From: an uncultured Eubacteriales bacterium
GTDB taxonomy: Bacteria; Bacillota_A; Clostridia; Oscillospirales; Oscillospiraceae
Assembly (NCBI GenBank): GCA_949742895.1
Contig: CATJRT010000086.1
Span: 1-5,862, forward strand
DNA length: 5,862 nucleotides
Reading direction: 5' to 3'
Positions within the stretch are counted from its first letter, which is position 1, and each line of letters starts with the position of its first letter. Under the pieces are notes generated by a model. It did not search any database. It worked only from the letters and a program-made list of their open reading frames with translations, and had not been told where the DNA came from. This document shows positions 4,623 through 5,862 of the stretch, in pieces. The position numbers and the translations under genes were made by a program.

Positions 4623-5862
4623 TCATTTACAGGCCAGTACGGCCACACCGTCGGGAATGACTACCACCCGGGCCTCATTCCCCACCATGCCATAGGCCAT
4701 CTCCAGCGCTTGGTCCGGGGTGGAGGCCGGGATCATATTGGCGCTGCGTACTTGCTCCGGGGTAAGACGATCCGTTACCAGAATCACGCGGTTCCTTTGG
4801 AGAATGCGGGCGTAAATCTGGGCACACCACTGCTCTGGAATTGTTTGGTCGGGGGGGATGGTGGACAGATAGGCCGCGATTTCCTCCGGTGTACCCATAG
4901 TGATGAGCTTTTCAAAGTGATCTCCGCCGATTCCGTCTGCGCAGGAGCAGCACATAATAATCACGCCTCCCTCCCGGCAGCAGGCCTCCGCCGTGGACAC
5001 CGCCTTGGGGGACTGGTACAGGTTCTGATCCAGCGGATAGCCGCCATTAGACGTGATTACAATATCCCCCTGCACTGCCGGACACTGGGACCATTCCCGG
5101 ATAAATTCGGTACCGGCCAGGTGAGCCTGCTCCAAGTCGCCGGCAAAGGCGGCGATGACCTGCTTTTCTTCCCCCAGGGCCACGTTGAGAATGAACTGAA
5201 CATTCACCCGCCGGGCGGCCTCCACCATGTCCAGGTGGATGGGGTTGCCGTCCAGGATACCGGTTTTGGCCCGGGGGCTGGCGATGGCCTGGAACGAGTG
5301 GTTGGCGTTCACCGTTTTTTCCGAGCAGATCCCCGGCAGAATGCTCTTGCGCCCGCCGGAAAAACCGGCGAAAAAGTGGGGCTCAATGAAGCCCTCCGTC
5401 ACCAGCAGATCGCACTGGGCGGCGATCCGGTTGACACAGAACTCCGCCCCGGAAGGCAGGGTGCCGAAGGAGACGAAATCCTCCGGGCGGAACGCATCGT
5501 TGACCGCGATGTGCTCATGCTCCACAATGTCCCGTCCAAACATACGCAGCTGTTCCTCTCGAGTGGGGGCACGGTGGAGGCCGGTGGCGATGAGGATGGT
5601 GATATCTGCCTCCGGGCTGCCTGCGCGAATCTCCTTCAGCAGCAGGGGCAGGGTGAGCTTGCTGGGGACAGCGCGGGTGTGGTCGCTGGTGACCACCACC
5701 ACCTTGCGCTTTCCGCGGGACAATTCCCGCAGGGGCGGTGCGCCGATGGGGATGTCCAGGGCGTCTTGGACCAGCTCAGCCTCCCCCCGCAGGGGAGTAA
5801 ACTGATGTATTTTGGCGGTAAGCACCGCCTCCAGGTTTTTTTCCTCTACATGGAGCGGAAGG
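4623..5862 (-). CDS. larA: LarA-type nickel-pincer 2-hydroxyacid racemase/epimerase (5' end off the window)
   Basis: Members invert the C2 hydroxyl of 2-hydroxyacids (lactate, malate, longer or sugar acids, depending on the member) by hydride transfer through a covalently bound nickel-pincer nucleotide. The visible 412 residues cover nearly the whole protein. Numbered from the GTG at 5825, SDHTR gives Arg51, TGLHR His84, EPHFFAGFSGGRK His150 and Lys160, NANHS His176, and YQSPK Lys274. These correspond to Arg75, His108, His174, Lys184 (cofactor attachment), His200 (nickel ligand) and Lys298 of Lactiplantibacillus plantarum LarA, with identical spacing (33, 66, 10, 16, 98). Tyr270 and Trp333 match active-site aromatics. 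The GTG is probably not the start: the frame stays open to the edge and encodes LPLHVEEKNLEA, which fits the LarA N-terminal strand, and the GGAGG is only 2 nt from the GTG. By comparison about 12 residues are missing. Activity needs LarB, LarC and LarE, which are not in this window. The substrate is unproven. Confidence 0.9.
   Translation of the reverse strand, partial: LPLHVEEKNLEAVLTAKIHQFTPLRGEAELVQDALDIPIGAPPLRELSRGKRKVVVVTSDHTRAVPSKLTLPLLLKEIRAGSPEADITILIATGLHRAPTREEQLRMFGRDIVEHEHIAVNDAFRPEDFVSFGTLPSGAEFCVNRIAAQCDLLVTEGFIEPHFFAGFSGGRKSILPGICSEKTVNANHSFQAIASPRAKTGILDGNPIHLDMVEAARRVNVQFILNVALGEEKQVIAAFAGDLEQAHLAGTEFIREWSQCPAVQGDIVITSNGGYPLDQNLYQSPKAVSTAEACCREGGVIIMCCSCADGIGGDHFEKLITMGTPEEIAAYLSTIPPDQTIPEQWCAQIYARILQRNRVILVTDRLTPEQVRSANMIPASTPDQALEMAYGMVGNEARVVVIPDGVAVLACK

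Overview
The window looks like chromosomal DNA from a GC-rich anaerobic Clostridia, most likely of the Oscillospiraceae / Flavonifractor–Intestinimonas–Lawsonibacter type. This is an inference from three things: the GC-rich but clearly Firmicutes-like genes with strong AGGAGG-type ribosome binding sites, a CoA-transferase of the gut butyrate-producer type, and debris of a clostridial conjugative element and an IS4-type insertion sequence. No rRNA, tRNA or CRISPR array is visible.

The right two thirds (about 1775 to 5862) is one tightly packed operon read on the minus strand. In order of transcription it holds: (1) a LarA-type nickel-pincer 2-hydroxyacid racemase/epimerase whose first ~12 residues lie outside the window; (2) a 105-residue SAF-domain protein matching the N-terminal domain of altronate dehydratase UxaA or the SuyA subunit of sulfolactate lyase; (3) a 389-residue protein matching the catalytic C-terminal part of UxaA or SuyB; (4) a 445-residue acyl-CoA:acetate CoA-transferase of the butyryl-/4-hydroxybutyryl-CoA type. 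Intergenic distances are 14 nt, a 4-nt ATGA overlap, and 12 nt, so the four are almost certainly co-transcribed. A coherent reading is a catabolic cassette for a hydroxylated carboxylic acid. LarA would invert the alpha-hydroxy carbon, the two-subunit lyase would eliminate water (or sulfite, if the substrate is sulfolactate) to give a 2-oxo acid, and the CoA-transferase would exchange CoA between acids during fermentation. The substrate cannot be read from the sequence.

The left third (1 to about 1774) is a graveyard of minus-strand mobile DNA. From 1491 down to 986 lies a heavily decayed IS4-family DDE transposase, recoverable only by stitching three frames across several indels and an in-frame stop. 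From 569 to 275 lies a frameshifted and 3'-truncated relic of a small protein resembling the DUF6100 family of conjugative elements. It is followed by the N-terminal part of an acidic, proline-rich protein that runs off the left edge. A good minus-strand intrinsic terminator sits at 641–663. The stretches 664–985 and 1492–1774 contain no gene I can defend.
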